From: Hyphomicrobiales bacterium
Lineage (GTDB): Bacteria > Pseudomonadota > Alphaproteobacteria > Rhizobiales > Rhizobiaceae
Direction: 5' to 3'
NCBI GenBank assembly: GCA_900473045.1
Contig: UCKS01000018.1
Coordinates: forward strand, 1-64,000
Length of the DNA stretch: 64,000 nt
The position numbers and the translations under genes were made by a program. Shown here piece after piece: positions 63,351-64,000 of the stretch (position 1 is its first letter; every line of letters begins with the position of its first letter). The notes beneath the pieces were generated by a model, which had not been told where the DNA came from, searched no databases, and saw nothing but the letters and a program-made list of their open reading frames with translations.

Positions 63351-63375
63351 AACTCGGCTCGCTAATATTTGTTCC
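63351..63375 (-). promoter_or_regulatory. Candidate EcfG/RpoE2 promoter of the DUF982 gene
   Basis: Minus strand: GGAAC (63375-63371), 16-base spacer, AGTT (63354-63351), i.e. GGAAC-N18-TT. The expected start site is about 25 bases before the ATG. Confidence 0.6.
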
Positions 63376-63583
63376 CCTGGGAGGTTCTAGTAACCCTGTG
63401 CGAACATCGAAATGCGAACAGGGCATTCAAGGAAGTTCTGCATTCAGCGAACTGAAAGACTTGCTCCCGGTCTGGGTCTTTCAGATCAGTCCTTTAGCGA
63501 TGCGGAGCGGGAAGATTCCCGCATCGACGCGGGGCAGTCGGTTCGAAACTGATTATGACGAATGCGATGCTTTGAAACGTTCT

Positions 63584-63898
63584 CTATCGCTGGTCCTCAG
63601 TTATGAGGCGGTTGATCTCAGCTTCCAGGTCAAATGGCTGTTCATGCCCCATTGCGCTCACCGTCTGTGTTTGATGTGAGGTCTCTAACACGTGAGGAGT
63701 AGTGCCAGCACGTCGGTCAGCCGATCGTTCGGTGACCAAGGCACGGTATCGCATTGCCACTTCCGACATCGTCAACTGCCCGGAAATCCATTCCTCGATC
63801 CACGCATGAAACCTCTGGTCTTGCTCAATAACATGGCCGGCCTGCTGCGCACGTTGAAACGCGTTCTCCGCAGCGCGTCGTCTGACTTCTGCTGACAT
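63584..63898 (-). CDS. Hypothetical protein with short antitoxin-like helical domain
   Basis: About 104 residues from ATG 63898 (GAGGGACAG site; the longer frame to 63985 is unlikely). The N-terminal half is helical (MSAEVRRRAAENAFQRAQQA, then FHAWIEEWISGQLTMSEVAM and RYRALV). This short three-helix stretch resembles the VbhA-type antitoxin motif of FIC toxins, but no FIC gene is in view. The C-terminal 45 residues are polar. The assignment is tentative. Confidence 0.6.
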   Translation of the reverse strand: MSAEVRRRAAENAFQRAQQAGHVIEQDQRFHAWIEEWISGQLTMSEVAMRYRALVTERSADRRAGTTPHVLETSHQTQTVSAMGHEQPFDLEAEINRLITEDQR

Positions 63899-64000
63899 CT
63901 GTCCCTCACATCGGTACTCTCTTGGCAGATATAGATGCCGCCGTATGAATTTCACTATCGTCCACCAACTGGGGCTATTTAACAATGCGGGCAGTGGTTC

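Overview
The window reads as accessory DNA, probably plasmid or chromid, of an alphaproteobacterium of the Rhizobiaceae (Rhizobium/Sinorhizobium/Agrobacterium type). The reasons are moderate-to-high GC, the families present (SyrB-like regulators, DUF982, DUF1127, KatE with a PfpI tail, DUF892 and DUF4142 stress proteins), EcfG/RpoE2-type promoters (GGAAC-N18-TT), an alphaproteobacterial LexA box (GAAC-N7-GAAC), and many IS remnants and frameshifted genes. No tRNA, rRNA, CRISPR array or replication origin was seen.

Layout. 1-5.1 kb: a chemoreceptor with a C-terminal xWxxF tail, small envelope proteins and an Rnk-type factor. 5.6-12.0 kb: a tightly overlapped minus-strand operon of a CHASE3 hybrid kinase with three receivers, a CheR, a CheB without receiver, and a receiver-kinase-receiver protein. 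12.7-17.5 kb: a general-stress block (catalase KatE, DUF4142, a three-gene operon of small proteins) with RpoE2/EcfG-type promoters. 18-20.2 kb: a ParDE toxin-antitoxin pair and a dead IS110 element. 20.7-28.1 kb: an Orn/Lys/Arg-type decarboxylase flanked by two AspT-type exchangers (the first truncated), an OmpA-DUF2092 protein with a small partner, and a 116-bp MITE-like element.

28.2-35.5 kb: a LacI-controlled ABC importer plus GH127 beta-L-arabinofuranosidase operon (LacI, binding protein, two permeases, GH127, ATPase). Two operator-like sites lie upstream of lacI, and the second permease has a single-base frameshift. 36-41.3 kb: a decaying SOS/mutagenesis island with an intact UvrD-like helicase, broken SRAP and dinB genes, a truncated imuA, and a LexA box in the divergent promoter. 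41.6-44.5 kb: small stress proteins. 44.7-49.3 kb: NmrA/LysR and AraC/SDR/hydrolase pairs, with LysR and SDR damaged. 50.2-53.6 kb: a frameshifted DUF3616 gene, two SyrB-like proteins and fused IS3/IS630 scraps.

53.8-61 kb: a hexuronate/pectin-oligomer catabolic operon (GntR regulator, aldehyde dehydrogenase, ABC sugar importer, KduI, KduD, KdgF). 61.4-64 kb: a relic of a second copy of the helicase start, an HtrA-like protein whose catalytic triad appears to be lost, and DUF982 and other small proteins.

Main themes are: (i) stress genes scattered over about 50 kb that share an RpoE2-like promoter; (ii) two complete-looking sugar-acid/plant-polymer uptake operons, each with a strong hairpin between the binding-protein and permease genes; (iii) a decarboxylase/antiporter module; (iv) pervasive gene decay, with at least nine genes carrying frameshifts, nonsense codons or truncations.
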